DNA of 64,000 bases, from contig NZ_BOPG01000048.1 in the NCBI RefSeq assembly GCF_016863635.1, positions 1-64,000 on the forward strand, read 5' to 3'. Below are positions 54,671-63,746 of this stretch, in pieces. A program made the translations under genes and the position numbers. The stretch is from Virgisporangium aurantiacum (GTDB lineage: Bacteria > Actinomycetota > Actinomycetes > Mycobacteriales > Micromonosporaceae). Within the stretch, counting starts at the first letter, position 1; each line of letters opens with the position of its first letter. The notes beneath the pieces were generated by a model that saw only the letters and a list, made by a program, of their open reading frames with translations, did not search any database and had not been told where the DNA came from.

Positions 54671-55546
54671 CTACGCGTCTTTGACCGCGTGCCCGCCGAA
54701 CTGCTTGCGCAGGGCCGCGATCGCCTTGATCGCCGGCGAGTCCTCCTGGCGCGACACGAAGCGGGCGAACACCGACGCCGCGATCACGTTCATCGGCACG
54801 GCGAGCCGGACCCCCTCGTTGATGGTCCAGCGGCCCTCACCGGTGTCGTCGGCGTAGCCACGGATCTTGTCGAGGTTGGGGTCTTCGTCGAGCGCCTTGT
54901 CGAGCAGGTCGAGCAGCCACGACTTGACCACCGAGCCCTCACGCCACGACTTGATGATGCCGGGCACGTCGTCGATGATCTCGGCCGCCCGCATGAGCTC
55001 GTAGCCCTCGGCGAAGGCGTGCATCATGCCGTACTCGATGCCGTTGTGGACCATCTTGGCGTAGTGGCCGGCACCGTGCCCGCCCGCGTGCACGTAGCCG
55101 AACTCGCCCGCCGGCTTGAGCGCGTCGAAGACCGGCTTCACCCGCTCGACGTCGGCCTTCTCGCCGCCGACCATCAGCGCGTACCCGTAGTCCTTGCCCC
55201 AGATGCCGCCCGACACGCCGACGTCGACGTAGCCGACGCCGCGCTTGCCCAGGCGCTCGGCGCGGGCGCCGTCACCGTCGAACTTGGAGTTCCCGCCGTC
55301 GACCACGATGTCGCCGGGCGACAGCAGCGCGCCGACCTCGTCGACCAGTGCCTCGGTGGCCGAGACCGGGACCATGATCCAGACCACCCGCGGGGTGTCG
55401 GTGAGCTTCTCGACCATCGCGGCGAGGCTGTTCACGTCGGCCACGGCCGGATCGTTCGAGAAACCCACGACCTCGTGGCCGGCAGCGCGAATCCGTTCGC
55501 GCATGTTGCCGCCCATCCTGCCCAGACCGACCAGACCAAGCTGCAT
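54671..55546 (-). CDS. gnd: 6-phosphogluconate dehydrogenase (decarboxylating), short form
   Basis: A 291-aa NAD(P)-dependent enzyme of the pentose phosphate path, of the short (about 300 aa) type found between dnaN and recF in actinomycetes. GLGRMGGNM is the nucleotide motif, DVGVSGGIWG and MVHNGIEYGMM contain the catalytic Lys/Asn/Tyr region. ATG 55546 has AGGAGG at 7 nt. The frame open upstream into dnaN is not used. Confidence 0.95.
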   Translation of the reverse strand: MQLGLVGLGRMGGNMRERIRAAGHEVVGFSNDPAVADVNSLAAMVEKLTDTPRVVWIMVPVSATEALVDEVGALLSPGDIVVDGGNSKFDGDGARAERLGKRGVGYVDVGVSGGIWGKDYGYALMVGGEKADVERVKPVFDALKPAGEFGYVHAGGHGAGHYAKMVHNGIEYGMMHAFAEGYELMRAAEIIDDVPGIIKSWREGSVVKSWLLDLLDKALDEDPNLDKIRGYADDTGEGRWTINEGVRLAVPMNVIAASVFARFVSRQEDSPAIKAIAALRKQFGGHAVKDA

Positions 55547-55653
55547 GGTGTTCCTCCTCTTGCGAGCCCGGCGGCCTGCGGCGCCGGTAGCCCCCGTGCG
55601 GGGCCGCCGGCCTTTCCGACCGGCCCTGCGAGCCGGCCTCCCGTCAGCGCGGC

Positions 55654-56784
55654 TCAGCCGCCGATTCGTACCGGCATGATCAGATACCGGTAACTCGACG
55701 ACACCTGCCCATCTTCTCCCGCGGGCGACAGGATTGCCGGCTTCTTCGGCTCCGTGAACGACAGGACGGCCACCGGCCCGTCGAGCGCCGCCAGCCCGTC
55801 GAGCAGGTACTGGTGGTTGAACGCGATCGTCATCGGCTCGCCGGTGTACTCGCAGTCCATCGCCTCGCTGGCCCGCGCGTCTTCGCTGCCGCCGGCCTCG
55901 ACGACCAGGCCGTCGTCGCCGAACGACAGCCGCACCGGGGTGGCGCGCTCGGCCACCAGCGCGACCCGCTTGACCACCTCGGTAAGCGCCGAGACGGGCA
56001 CCCGCGCCTGCGCGTTGTGCGTGTCGGGCAGCAGCGCCCGGACCTTCGGGAACTCGCCGTCGAGCAACCGGGACGTGGTGCGCCGGGTGCCCGCCGAGAA
56101 CCCGATCATGCCCTCGCCGATGCCGCCCCGGGACAGCGCCACGGTGACCGAACCGCCCAGCGGGCCGAGCGTCTTCGCGGTGTCGTGCAGGGTGCGGGCC
56201 GGCACCAGGGCGGCCATGTCGGCGCCCGGGTCGTCGGGGTGCCACTCCAGGTCGCGGATCGCGAGCCGGTAGCGGTCGGTGGCGAGCATGGTGAGCGTGT
56301 TGCCGGTGAGCTCCAGGCGGACGCCGGTGAGCACCGGCAGCGTGTCGTCGCGCCCGGCGGCGATGGCCACCTGCTGCACGGCGGCGGCGAACGCGGCGGC
56401 CTCGATGGTGCCGGCGGTGGCCGGCATGTCGGGCAGCGACGGGTAGTCCTCGACCGGCATCGTCGGCAACGTGAACCGGGCGCTGCCGCACGTGAGCTCG
56501 ACGTGCGAGCCCACCGCGGCGACGTCGATCGGCAGGGCACGCAGCGACTTGGTGATCTCGGCGAGCAGGCGGCCGGAGACCAGGGCGGCGCCGTCGGCAT
56601 CGGCCTGGACGTCGACGGTGACCTGGCTGGACACCTCGTAGTCGAAACCGGAGACCTGCAACCGGTTGTCGGCCACCCGCAGCAGGACACCCGCCAGGAC
56701 CGGCACCGACGGCCGGCTGGGCAGGCTCTTCGCGGTCCACGCGACCGCGTCGGCAAACGCGTCGCGCTCGACTCGGAACTTCAT
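55654..56784 (-). CDS. dnaN: DNA polymerase III sliding clamp (beta subunit)
   Basis: A 376-aa clamp with the three-domain repeat pattern (MKFRVERDAFADAV, PVLTGVRLELTG, FNHQYLLDGLAAL, ending YRYLIMPVRI). It binds the polymerase and many replication proteins. It follows oriC and is headed away from it, with gnd 107 bp downstream. Confidence 0.96.
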   Translation of the reverse strand: MKFRVERDAFADAVAWTAKSLPSRPSVPVLAGVLLRVADNRLQVSGFDYEVSSQVTVDVQADADGAALVSGRLLAEITKSLRALPIDVAAVGSHVELTCGSARFTLPTMPVEDYPSLPDMPATAGTIEAAAFAAAVQQVAIAAGRDDTLPVLTGVRLELTGNTLTMLATDRYRLAIRDLEWHPDDPGADMAALVPARTLHDTAKTLGPLGGSVTVALSRGGIGEGMIGFSAGTRRTTSRLLDGEFPKVRALLPDTHNAQARVPVSALTEVVKRVALVAERATPVRLSFGDDGLVVEAGGSEDARASEAMDCEYTGEPMTIAFNHQYLLDGLAALDGPVAVLSFTEPKKPAILSPAGEDGQVSSSYRYLIMPVRIGG

Positions 56785-57331
56785 CGCGGATCCTCAGCGT
56801 CACGGTGGGACTGGGAAGGTTTGGGTCGGAAGGCCGGTGGGAACGCCCCGGGCACCTCGACAACCCCGTGGAGCACTCGCTGCAAATTGTGCCCCTCGCA
56901 CCTTAGGGCGTCGAGGGACGGTCTGTGCAACGGACCCCTCGGGTTGGCACACCCGAAGTTATCCACCCACAGATGGTTTTTTGATTTTTCTATAAGAGAT
57001 CAAAACATCGTCATCATCAGTGTTGTGGATGTTGTGGACAAGAGCCGTTGATGCAGGTCGTTGCCTGATGGGGCCGGTGGACGACCTGTGTACAACCCCG
57101 TGCATAGGACCCCTCTCCATCCACAGGGCGAGTTATCCACAGAAGTTTTCAACACGCTGTCCACCCTCGGTCCACCGTTACACACGGTTATCCACACCCG
57201 TTGTCCACCGCATCAGCCCTGATGGAAGTCACTTTGCGGTCACCTGATGGATACTCATCGAATACATCCACAGCGCTGTCCCCAGCCGATATCCACAGGG
57301 TGTGGAGAACGGCGAGGGACGACGGATCGCC
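56785..57331. other. Chromosome origin oriC (dnaA-dnaN intergenic)
   Basis: 547 bp with about ten DnaA boxes: 56959 (TTATCCACC), 57024, 57033 (TTGTCCACA on the minus strand), 57117, 57133 and 57188 (perfect TTATCCACA), 57157, 57201, 57264 and 57289. An AT-rich stretch at 56975-57007 (GGTTTTTTGATTTTTCTATAA) next to dnaN is a candidate duplex-unwinding element. The only nearby genes are dnaA and dnaN. Confidence 0.93.
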
Positions 57332-59305
57332 TCAGGTCGTCTGCTTGATCCGGTTCGTCAGCTCGGCGATCTGGTTGTAGAGGGAGCGACGCTCGGCCAT
57401 CTGTTGACGAATCTTGCGATCTGCATGCATGACTGTGGTGTGGTCGCGGCCGCCGAACGCCTGCCCGATCCGGGGCAGGGAGAGGTCGGTCAGCTCGCGG
57501 CACAGGTACATGGCCACCTGGCGGGCGTTGACGAGCACCCGGGACCGCGAGTGGCCCTTCAGGTCGTCGAGGCTGACGCCGAAGTAGTCGGCGGTCGACG
57601 CCATGATCTGGTCGGCGGTGATCTCCGGCCCGGAGCCGTCCGGGATGAAGTCCCGGAGCACCTCCTCGGCCAGTGCCAACTGCACCGGCGAGCGGGTGAG
57701 GTTGGCGAACGCCGTCACCCGGATCAGGGCGCCCTCCAGTTCGCGAATGGAGTTCGAGACCCGCGACGCGATGAACTCCAGCACGTCGGCCGGCGCGAAC
57801 AGCCGTTCCTGCGCGGCCTTCTTCTGCAGGATCGCGATCCGGGTCTCCAGATCGGGCGGCTGGATGTCGGCCAGCAGGCCCCATTCGAACCGGGTGCGCA
57901 TCCGGTCCTCCAGCGTCGCCAGATCCTTCGGCTTGCGGTCGGAGCTGACCACGATCTGCTTGTTCGCGTTGTGGAGCGTGTTGAACGTGTGGAAGAACTC
58001 CTCCTGCGTCCGCTCGCGGTTCTCCAGGAACTGGATGTCGTCGATCAGGAGGATGTCGACGTCGCGGTAGCGGCGCTGGAACGCGCTGGTCTTGTCGTCG
58101 CGCAGGGAGTTGATGAAGTCGTTCGTGAACTCCTCGGTGGACACGTACCGCACCAGCCGGACGTGCCCTAACTGGGTGGCGTACTGGCCGATCGCGTGGA
58201 GCAGATGTGTCTTGCCCAGCCCGGAGTCGCCGTAGATGAACAGCGGGTTGTAGGCCTTCGCCGGCGACTCGGCCACCGCCACCGACGCGGCGTGGGCGAA
58301 CCGGTTCGAGGACCCGATGACGAACGTCTCGAACGTGTACTTCGGGTTGAGCCGGTTGCCGCTGGTGTCGTTGCCGGTGGCGCGGCGGTCCTCGCGTCCG
58401 GTGCCCTGGCGCGGCGGTGGTGGCGGCGGAACGTCGTCGACCGGCGGGCGGGCCTGGTTCCAGTTCTCCCGGGCTTCGTAGCCGCTCCGGTAGTTCGGCT
58501 CGTACGTGTTGTTCTCGTACGCGCGGTCGTCGGCGCCGCCGCCGTTGTGGCGTCCGTGCTCCTGTGCGCCGGCGAACGCCGAGCCGGCCGGCGCGGAACC
58601 CGCCGGTGCGGCCGGGTCGTGCGTCGGCGCCGGGCCGTAGCCGGCTCCGACGGATGCCACCTGCTCGCGCGGGGTGGCGGGCTCGCCGGACGCCGCGTGG
58701 TTGCCGGGTGCGGCCGCGCCCGGATTGGTCTGGCCGACCGGGTCGTACTGCGCGACCGGGCCGGCGGGTGCCGGGTGGTAGGCGGCGACCGCGCCGAGCG
58801 GCGCGCCCGGTCCGGCCGACCCTTGTCCGAGCGGCGCTCCCTGTGGGAGCGGAGCGCCGGCCGGGTCGAGCGGTGCGGCCACGCCGAACGGTGCTCCCTG
58901 GCCCAGCGCCGCTCCGTGGCCCACCGGCGCGCCGGCGGGATCGAACGGCCCGGCGGGACCCTGGCCCAGCGGGGCGGCCGGATCGTCGAACAGATGGTCG
59001 CCGGTGCGGGCCGCCGGCACGGGCTGGGCGCCGGCCGGCACCTCCTTCGCCGGGCGGACCGTGACGGCCACCTGTATCGGCCGGCCCAGCCGGCGGGAGA
59101 GGGCGTCGGTGATCGCAGGGCGCAGCCGGGACTCGATCTGGTCTCGGGTGAACGCGTCGGGCACCGAGAGAAGAGCGGTGTCGTCGACGATCGCCCGCAG
59201 CCGGGTCAGCCGGAGGTATGCGCGTTGCTGCGCGGAGACGATGCCGTCAGCCAGCTCGTCTGTGGCGGCGTCCCAGACGGCCGCCAAATCAATCGCGTCG
59301 CTCAC
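57332..59305 (-). CDS. dnaA: Chromosomal replication initiator DnaA
   Basis: A 657-aa AAA+ initiator. Domain I is short, domain II is a very long Gly/Pro/Ala-rich linker (about 95-310), domain III has Walker A GDSGLGKTHL and Walker B LLIDDIQFL, and domain IV has the DnaA-box helix with GRDHTTVMHADRKI. GTG 59305 follows GAGGGGG, while the upstream frame is shadow. It is read from the rpmH side toward oriC. Confidence 0.97.
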   Translation of the reverse strand: MSDAIDLAAVWDAATDELADGIVSAQQRAYLRLTRLRAIVDDTALLSVPDAFTRDQIESRLRPAITDALSRRLGRPIQVAVTVRPAKEVPAGAQPVPAARTGDHLFDDPAAPLGQGPAGPFDPAGAPVGHGAALGQGAPFGVAAPLDPAGAPLPQGAPLGQGSAGPGAPLGAVAAYHPAPAGPVAQYDPVGQTNPGAAAPGNHAASGEPATPREQVASVGAGYGPAPTHDPAAPAGSAPAGSAFAGAQEHGRHNGGGADDRAYENNTYEPNYRSGYEARENWNQARPPVDDVPPPPPPRQGTGREDRRATGNDTSGNRLNPKYTFETFVIGSSNRFAHAASVAVAESPAKAYNPLFIYGDSGLGKTHLLHAIGQYATQLGHVRLVRYVSTEEFTNDFINSLRDDKTSAFQRRYRDVDILLIDDIQFLENRERTQEEFFHTFNTLHNANKQIVVSSDRKPKDLATLEDRMRTRFEWGLLADIQPPDLETRIAILQKKAAQERLFAPADVLEFIASRVSNSIRELEGALIRVTAFANLTRSPVQLALAEEVLRDFIPDGSGPEITADQIMASTADYFGVSLDDLKGHSRSRVLVNARQVAMYLCRELTDLSLPRIGQAFGGRDHTTVMHADRKIRQQMAERRSLYNQIAELTNRIKQTT

Positions 59306-59761
59306 GCGCGGTTCCCCCTCGCTGTTCGCGGCAGCGACCGAGCGGAGCCGCTGTCCACAAGTTATCCACAACCTGTGTATCAACGAGTGACCCGCCGCCA
59401 ACGGTCTGTCCCCGCCTGGACAAACTGGCCCGGATCGGACTCCGAACCCGACGAGACGCCGTTATGGTGCACAAACACCACTACGCGTAACCGGCCGAGT
59501 TCGTTCGCGGTGCCGGCCGGCCACCCCCCAGAAGTGCCACGCAGCCCGTCTGAGCGTTCCGCGCAACCGGCGACGCTAACAGCGTTGTCCACAGGCCTCA
59601 ACAGTTGTGCACAGGTTGAGGGTGACCGGAGGATCCCCCGGCACTCGTTTTGACCCTTCCCCGGTCGGGTGCGTACCCTGGAACAGCTGTGCTGGGTCAG
59701 CGCGGCGACTTTTCGTGCCCGCTAAACATGCCCGTACCACCGAGCGTCATCGGAGCCTCAC
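59306..59761. promoter_or_regulatory. Divergent dnaA/rpmH regulatory region with DnaA boxes
   Basis: 456 bp without a gene. DnaA boxes CTGTCCACA (59351-59359), TTATCCACA (59362-59370) and TTGTCCACA (59585-59593) lie in the dnaA leader, suggesting autoregulation and a secondary origin element. Toward rpmH a sigma-70 type promoter is listed separately. Confidence 0.75.
59650..59679 (+). promoter_or_regulatory. rpmH promoter
   Basis: TTGACC (59650-59655) and TACCCT (59674-59679) are spaced 18 bp, about 80 bp before the rpmH start. Both are good housekeeping-sigma hexamers for an actinomycete. Confidence 0.65.
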
Positions 59762-59899
59762 GTGAGCAAGCGCACCTTCCAGCCCAACAACCGTCGCCGG
59801 GCCAAGACCCACGGCTTCCGGTTGCGTATGCGCACCCGGGCGGGTCGCGCCATCCTGAACGGCCGCCGGTCCAAGGGCCGCTCCCGCCTCTCCGCCTGA
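59762..59899 (+). CDS. rpmH: Ribosomal protein L34
   Basis: A 45-aa basic protein of the large subunit (SKRTFQPNNRRRAKTHGFRL, then RMRTRAGRAILNGRRSKGR). It starts with GTG 59762. First gene of the rpmH-rnpA-yidD-yidC-jag-rsmG operon, divergent from dnaA. Confidence 0.98.
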   Translation: MSKRTFQPNNRRRAKTHGFRLRMRTRAGRAILNGRRSKGRSRLSA

Positions 59900-59917
59900 C
59901 CTTCCACGGACCCTCTG

Positions 59918-60334
59918 GTGCTCGCGTCAACCCATCGGCTCCGTCGGCGGGTTGACTTCGCGGCCACCATCCGGGGCGGTCGGCGTGCGGCGCGCGGTGC
60001 TCTGGTCGTCCACTATGGTCTTGCGACCGCGGCGCCGCCGGTCCCCGATGATGCGGAACCGGCGGATCTGCCGGAATCCTCTCCGGCTCCGGCGGAGGCC
60101 CTGCCTCCGCCGCGGGCCGGATTTGTGGTTTCCAAGGCTGTTGGTGGGGCGGTGATCCGCAATCTGGTGAAGCGCCGGTTGCGGCATCTCATGAGGGCGC
60201 GCATCGGAGCGTTACCCGCCGGTGCCATGCTTGTGGTACGCGCGCTGCCGGCCGCGGCCGGGCGGACCTACACCGAACTCGGTGCCGATCTCGATGGCGC
60301 GCTCGCCCGAGCGACTTCCGGGAGGAGACGGTGA
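59918..60334 (+). CDS. rnpA: RNase P protein component
   Basis: A 138-aa basic protein that helps the RNase P RNA process tRNA 5' ends. Family marks are HRLRRRVDFAATIRGGRRAARG and the RNR motif region (GGAVIRNLVKRRLRHLMR). A 30-residue Pro/Ala/Glu insertion (about 40-65) interrupts the usual fold. GTG 59918; overlaps yidD by 4 bp. Confidence 0.94.
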   Translation: MLASTHRLRRRVDFAATIRGGRRAARGALVVHYGLATAAPPVPDDAEPADLPESSPAPAEALPPPRAGFVVSKAVGGAVIRNLVKRRLRHLMRARIGALPAGAMLVVRALPAAAGRTYTELGADLDGALARATSGRRR

Positions 60335-60624
60335 GCATTCCCGAGCCCAAGACGCTCGGCGGCCGGATCATCGCGGCGCCGATCCGCGGGTACCGTCGAT
60401 GGATCAGCCCGGTGATTCCGGCGCGCTGCCGTTTCTACCCCTCGTGCAGCGCGTACGGGTTGGAGGCGGTCGCGGTGCACGGTCCCGTGCGCGGCCCGCT
60501 CCTGACCATCTGGCGGATATTGCGCTGCCACCCGTTCCACCCCGGCGGTTACGACCCGGTGCCGCCTGCCCGTTCCGCCCGTTCTGAACTGGCTGACACC
60601 GAAGGTTCTGGAGCCGCGAAGTGA
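60331..60624 (+). CDS. yidD: Membrane protein insertion efficiency factor YidD
   Basis: A 97-aa YidD/Ytp-family protein (IRGYRRWISPVIPARCRFYP, SCSAYGLEAV, CHPFHPGGYDPVP). It begins GTG 60331 within the rnpA end and overlaps yidC by 4 bp, showing coupled translation. Confidence 0.95.
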   Translation: MSIPEPKTLGGRIIAAPIRGYRRWISPVIPARCRFYPSCSAYGLEAVAVHGPVRGPLLTIWRILRCHPFHPGGYDPVPPARSARSELADTEGSGAAK

Positions 60625-61703
60625 TGGACTATATCTACACCGCGATCTCCTGGATGCTGCTGCGATGGCACAGCGTCTGGGACGCGGTGCTGCCCGACGG
60701 CCGCGTTCTGGGAACCGACTGGTCGTGGATCCTCGCGGTCGTCTTCCTGGTGATCACGGTCCGCGTGATCCTGTTCCCGATTTTCGTGAAGCAGATCAAG
60801 TCGCAGCGCGCGATGCAGGCGCTGCAACCGAAGATCAAGGAGCTCCAGGCCAAGCACAAGGGCGACCGGGAGTCGATGCAGAAAGAGCTCATGGAGCTCT
60901 ACCGCAGCGAGAAGGCCAACCCGCTCATGGGCTGCCTTCCGATGTTCCTGCAGATTCCGGTGTTCCTGAGCCTGTTCCACGTGCTCAAGCGGGTGCGGCC
61001 CGGCCGTACCGAAGAGGCGAAGACCCTCTACGGCTGGACGGCCGACCAGTTCGACAGCGCCGCCCACGCGAAGCTGTTCAACGCGCCGCTGCCGGCCCAC
61101 TTCACGTCGAAGGCCGACCAGCTGGCCGACCTGGGCGGCAGCGGCGTCACGGTGAAGATCGTCGCGGGCGTCCTGGTCGCAATCATGATCGCCACGACGT
61201 TCATGACCAGCCGGCAGATGATCCTCAAGACCGGGTGGTCGGAAGACCCGCAGCAGCGGATGATCCAGAAGCTGATGCTCTACGGCATCCCGTTCTCGCT
61301 GCTGATCTCCGGTGGTCTGTTCCCGATCGGCGTGGTCATCTACTGGGTCACCACGAACCTGTTCTCGCTCGGCCAGCAGTTCTGGGTGCTGCGCAAGTAC
61401 CCGCCGCCGAAGATGGCCGCCGCCACCGGTACCTCGTACAAGGAGATGAGCGAGCGGTCCGGTTCGGCGGCCAGCCGCAACGCGGCGGCCAAGCCGGGGC
61501 CGAAGAACCCGTTCGGGCTGGGCTCGGGCAGTCGTAGCCGCAACGAGAACAAGACCTCGCCGAACGGCAAGCCGAACCTCAACAAGGGCAAGAAGGCCGA
61601 AGAAGGCGCACCGCCGAGCACCGAAACGCGGGCGCCCCGTCCCGGGGCCAAACCCGCGCGGAACAAGAAGGGCGGTCCGGCCCGCCGGCAATCGTCGGGT
61701 TGA
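60621..61703 (+). CDS. yidC: Membrane protein insertase YidC
   Basis: A 360-aa insertase of the YidC/Oxa1 family (LVITVRVILFPIFVKQIKSQRAM; MGCLPMFLQIPVFLSLFHVL) with five membrane segments and a basic, Asn/Lys-rich C-terminus. It helps fold and insert membrane proteins next to SecYEG. GTG 60621 (GGAG 7 nt upstream) or ATG 60624 is the start. A shorter paralogue is at 42.2 kb. Confidence 0.95.
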   Translation: MMDYIYTAISWMLLRWHSVWDAVLPDGRVLGTDWSWILAVVFLVITVRVILFPIFVKQIKSQRAMQALQPKIKELQAKHKGDRESMQKELMELYRSEKANPLMGCLPMFLQIPVFLSLFHVLKRVRPGRTEEAKTLYGWTADQFDSAAHAKLFNAPLPAHFTSKADQLADLGGSGVTVKIVAGVLVAIMIATTFMTSRQMILKTGWSEDPQQRMIQKLMLYGIPFSLLISGGLFPIGVVIYWVTTNLFSLGQQFWVLRKYPPPKMAAATGTSYKEMSERSGSAASRNAAAKPGPKNPFGLGSGSRSRNENKTSPNGKPNLNKGKKAEEGAPPSTETRAPRPGAKPARNKKGGPARRQSSG

Positions 61704-61840
61704 CGCGACCACCGTCCGGCTTCGGGCACCTGGCGTTCGCCGGGTCCGCGGCCGGGCGGTGTGGCGCTCCCCCACCGGCTCGCCGCCCGTTAGACGGACG
61801 TCAGGTGCCTCCGGGCGCCCCGAACAGTGCGGAGTAACAC

Positions 61841-62509
61841 GTGAACGAAGCTAGCGGCATCGAGACCCGGTCGACCCAGGCGATCGAGGACGACGACGCG
61901 CCCGTCGCCGCTGCCGACGTCGACGATATCGAGGATGTCGACGAGGCCGATTCCGAGGATGTCGACGAGGCCGATTCCGAGGCCGACGATTCCGATGATG
62001 CTGACGACTCGGACGATGCTTCCGACTCGGCCCCGAGCGGGTCGGGCAAGACCGACCTGTTCCGCGAGAGCGAGATCGCGGCCGACTACGTCGAGGGGCT
62101 GCTCGACATCCTCGACTACGACGGCGACATCGACGAACTGGTGTCGGCCGGGCGGCCGATGGTCGAGGTCGTCGGCGGGCGGCTGAACGCGCTCGTCGGC
62201 ACGCGCGGCGCGACGCTCGAGGCACTGCAGGAGCTGGCCCGGCTGGCCGTGTTCCGGCAGACCGGGTCGCCCAGCCGGCTGCTGCTCGACGTCGGCGGCT
62301 ACCGGGCCACCCGGCGCAAGGAGCTGGGCGCGATCGCGAAGAACGCGGCCGAGAAGGTCAAGGAGTTCGGCGAGGCCGTGCGGCTGGAGCCGATGAGCGC
62401 CTTCGAGCGGAAGTGCGTTCACGACGTCATCAACGCGCTCGCCGGGGTGGAGAGCGAGTCGGAGGGTGTCGAGCCGAGCCGGCGCATCGTCGTGCGTCCG
62501 ACCCCCTGA
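61841..62509 (+). CDS. jag: Jag/KhpB-like single-stranded nucleic acid binding protein
   Basis: A 222-aa protein: an acidic low-complexity N-terminus (Asp/Glu repeats, about 15-65; the 24-bp unit GAGGATGTCGACGAGGCCGA is duplicated), then a KH-like domain (about 80-150, LVGTRGATLEALQELARLAV) and an R3H domain (about 155-205, RLEPMSAFERKCVHDVI). It probably binds RNA. GTG 61841 has GGAG at 6 nt. Coupled to rsmG. Confidence 0.94.
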   Translation: MNEASGIETRSTQAIEDDDAPVAAADVDDIEDVDEADSEDVDEADSEADDSDDADDSDDASDSAPSGSGKTDLFRESEIAADYVEGLLDILDYDGDIDELVSAGRPMVEVVGGRLNALVGTRGATLEALQELARLAVFRQTGSPSRLLLDVGGYRATRRKELGAIAKNAAEKVKEFGEAVRLEPMSAFERKCVHDVINALAGVESESEGVEPSRRIVVRPTP

Positions 62510-62514
62510 CATCG

Positions 62515-63729
62515 GTGGCTGAGCCCGATCGGGCGTCGACGCGGCCTGCGTCGGCGCCCGTTTCTTTGCCGGCGCCTATGTCTGTGTCGGCGGCCGTTCC
62601 TGTGCCTGCACCCGGTTCTTTGCCGGCGCCCGCGTCTTTGCCGGCGCCCGTTCCTGTGCCGGCTGCCGTTTCCGCTCCTTTGCCCGCTGCCGTTTCCGTG
62701 CCGGCGGCGTTGCGTGACGCGGCGTTGGCGTTGTTCGGTGACCGGTTGCCGTTGGCGGAGCGGTATGCGGAAGCGCTGGCGACCGCCGGTGTGGAGCGGG
62801 GGCTGATCGGCCCCCGTGAGGCGCCACGCATCTGGGACCGGCATTTGCTGAACTGTGCTGCGTTGGGCGAGTTGATACCGTCTGGGGTCTATGTCGTAGA
62901 CGTCGGTTCTGGTGCTGGTTTGCCCGGTATCGTCTTAGCGGTGGCGCGCCCTGACCTCCGGATCTCCCTTGTGGAGTCGCTGGCGCGTCGGACCGCGTTT
63001 CTGAACGAGGTCGTGGAGACACTGGGCCTCTCGTCGGTGGACGTGGTGCGGGCCCGGGCCGAGGAGTGCGTCAACGCGCTTCCGCCGGCGGACGTGGTCA
63101 CCGCCCGCGCGGTGGCTCCGCTGGACCGGCTTGCCGCCTGGTGCCTCCCGCTCGCGCGTCCCGGCGGGGTGATGCTCGCGATCAAGGGATCGTCGGCGGC
63201 TGCGGAGATCGAGGAGCACGCGGCGGCGGTGCGGCGGCTTGGCGGGGGGACGCCGAGCCTGGTGCAGGCCGGAGCGCGATGGCTCGCGGAGCCGACGACG
63301 GTGGTGGAGGTCTTGCGCACGGTTCGCTCCCGCGGGGCGTCTTCCGGCGGTTCTGGACGCGCCTCTTCCGGCGGCTCTCGTGGCGCGTCTTCGGGCGGTT
63401 CTGGAGGTGCCTCTTCCGGCGGTTCTGGTGGGGCGTCTTCCGGCGGGTCTGGTGGGGCCTCTTCCGGCGGGTCTGGTGGGGCCTCTTCCGGCGGGTCTGG
63501 TGCGGCCACTTCCGGCGGTTCTCGGGGCGGTTCTCGGGGCGGTTCTCGGGGTGCTTCTTCCGGCGGCGCTCGGGAGGGCTCCCGTGGTGGGGGTCGGAGG
63601 TCTTCTGGGACTGGTAGGTCCAGTGGTGCTCGCGGGGCGGCCGGTGGTGCCCGTGGCGCGGCCGGTGGCACGCGAGGGAGCGGTGGCGGCGCGCGATCGG
63701 GTGACGGGGGCGATCACCCGAAAAACTAG
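62515..63729 (+). CDS. rsmG: 16S rRNA m7G527 methyltransferase RsmG with extended tails
   Basis: A 404-aa SAM-dependent methyltransferase that modifies 16S rRNA; usual length is about 210-240. The core (about 75-275) has VVDVGSGAGLPGIVLA, LVESLARRTAFLNEVV and ARAVAPLDRLAAW. The N-terminus (1-60) is Ala/Pro/Val repeats (LPAPVS) and the C-terminus (about 285-404) is Gly/Ser repeats (GGASSGGSG) then Arg/Gly. GTG 62515, 5 bp after jag, is preferred; an ATG at 62578 or a GTG at 62698 would shorten it. Loss of RsmG gives low-level streptomycin resistance in other bacteria. Confidence 0.88.
   Translation: MAEPDRASTRPASAPVSLPAPMSVSAAVPVPAPGSLPAPASLPAPVPVPAAVSAPLPAAVSVPAALRDAALALFGDRLPLAERYAEALATAGVERGLIGPREAPRIWDRHLLNCAALGELIPSGVYVVDVGSGAGLPGIVLAVARPDLRISLVESLARRTAFLNEVVETLGLSSVDVVRARAEECVNALPPADVVTARAVAPLDRLAAWCLPLARPGGVMLAIKGSSAAAEIEEHAAAVRRLGGGTPSLVQAGARWLAEPTTVVEVLRTVRSRGASSGGSGRASSGGSRGASSGGSGGASSGGSGGASSGGSGGASSGGSGGASSGGSGAATSGGSRGGSRGGSRGASSGGAREGSRGGGRRSSGTGRSSGARGAAGGARGAAGGTRGSGGGARSGDGGDHPKN
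63335..63550 (+). repeat. In-frame minisatellite in rsmG
   Basis: About eight near-identical 24-bp units (GGTGGGGCCTCTTCCGGCGG, extended by GTCT) encode the GGASSGGSG peptide. Variation is in single bases, which indicates slippage rather than CRISPR or IS sequence. Confidence 0.85.
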
Positions 63730-63746
63730 AAGCGGGGGATTCCTGA

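Noticed and set aside
55566..55645. GC-rich self-complementary stretch between dnaN and gnd
   Set aside because: Several short stems are possible but none is clearly better than background at this GC content, so no terminator is claimed.
63335..63550. CRISPR-like regular repeat
   Set aside because: Unit length is a multiple of three and repeats are back to back without spacers; it is in-frame rsmG coding.
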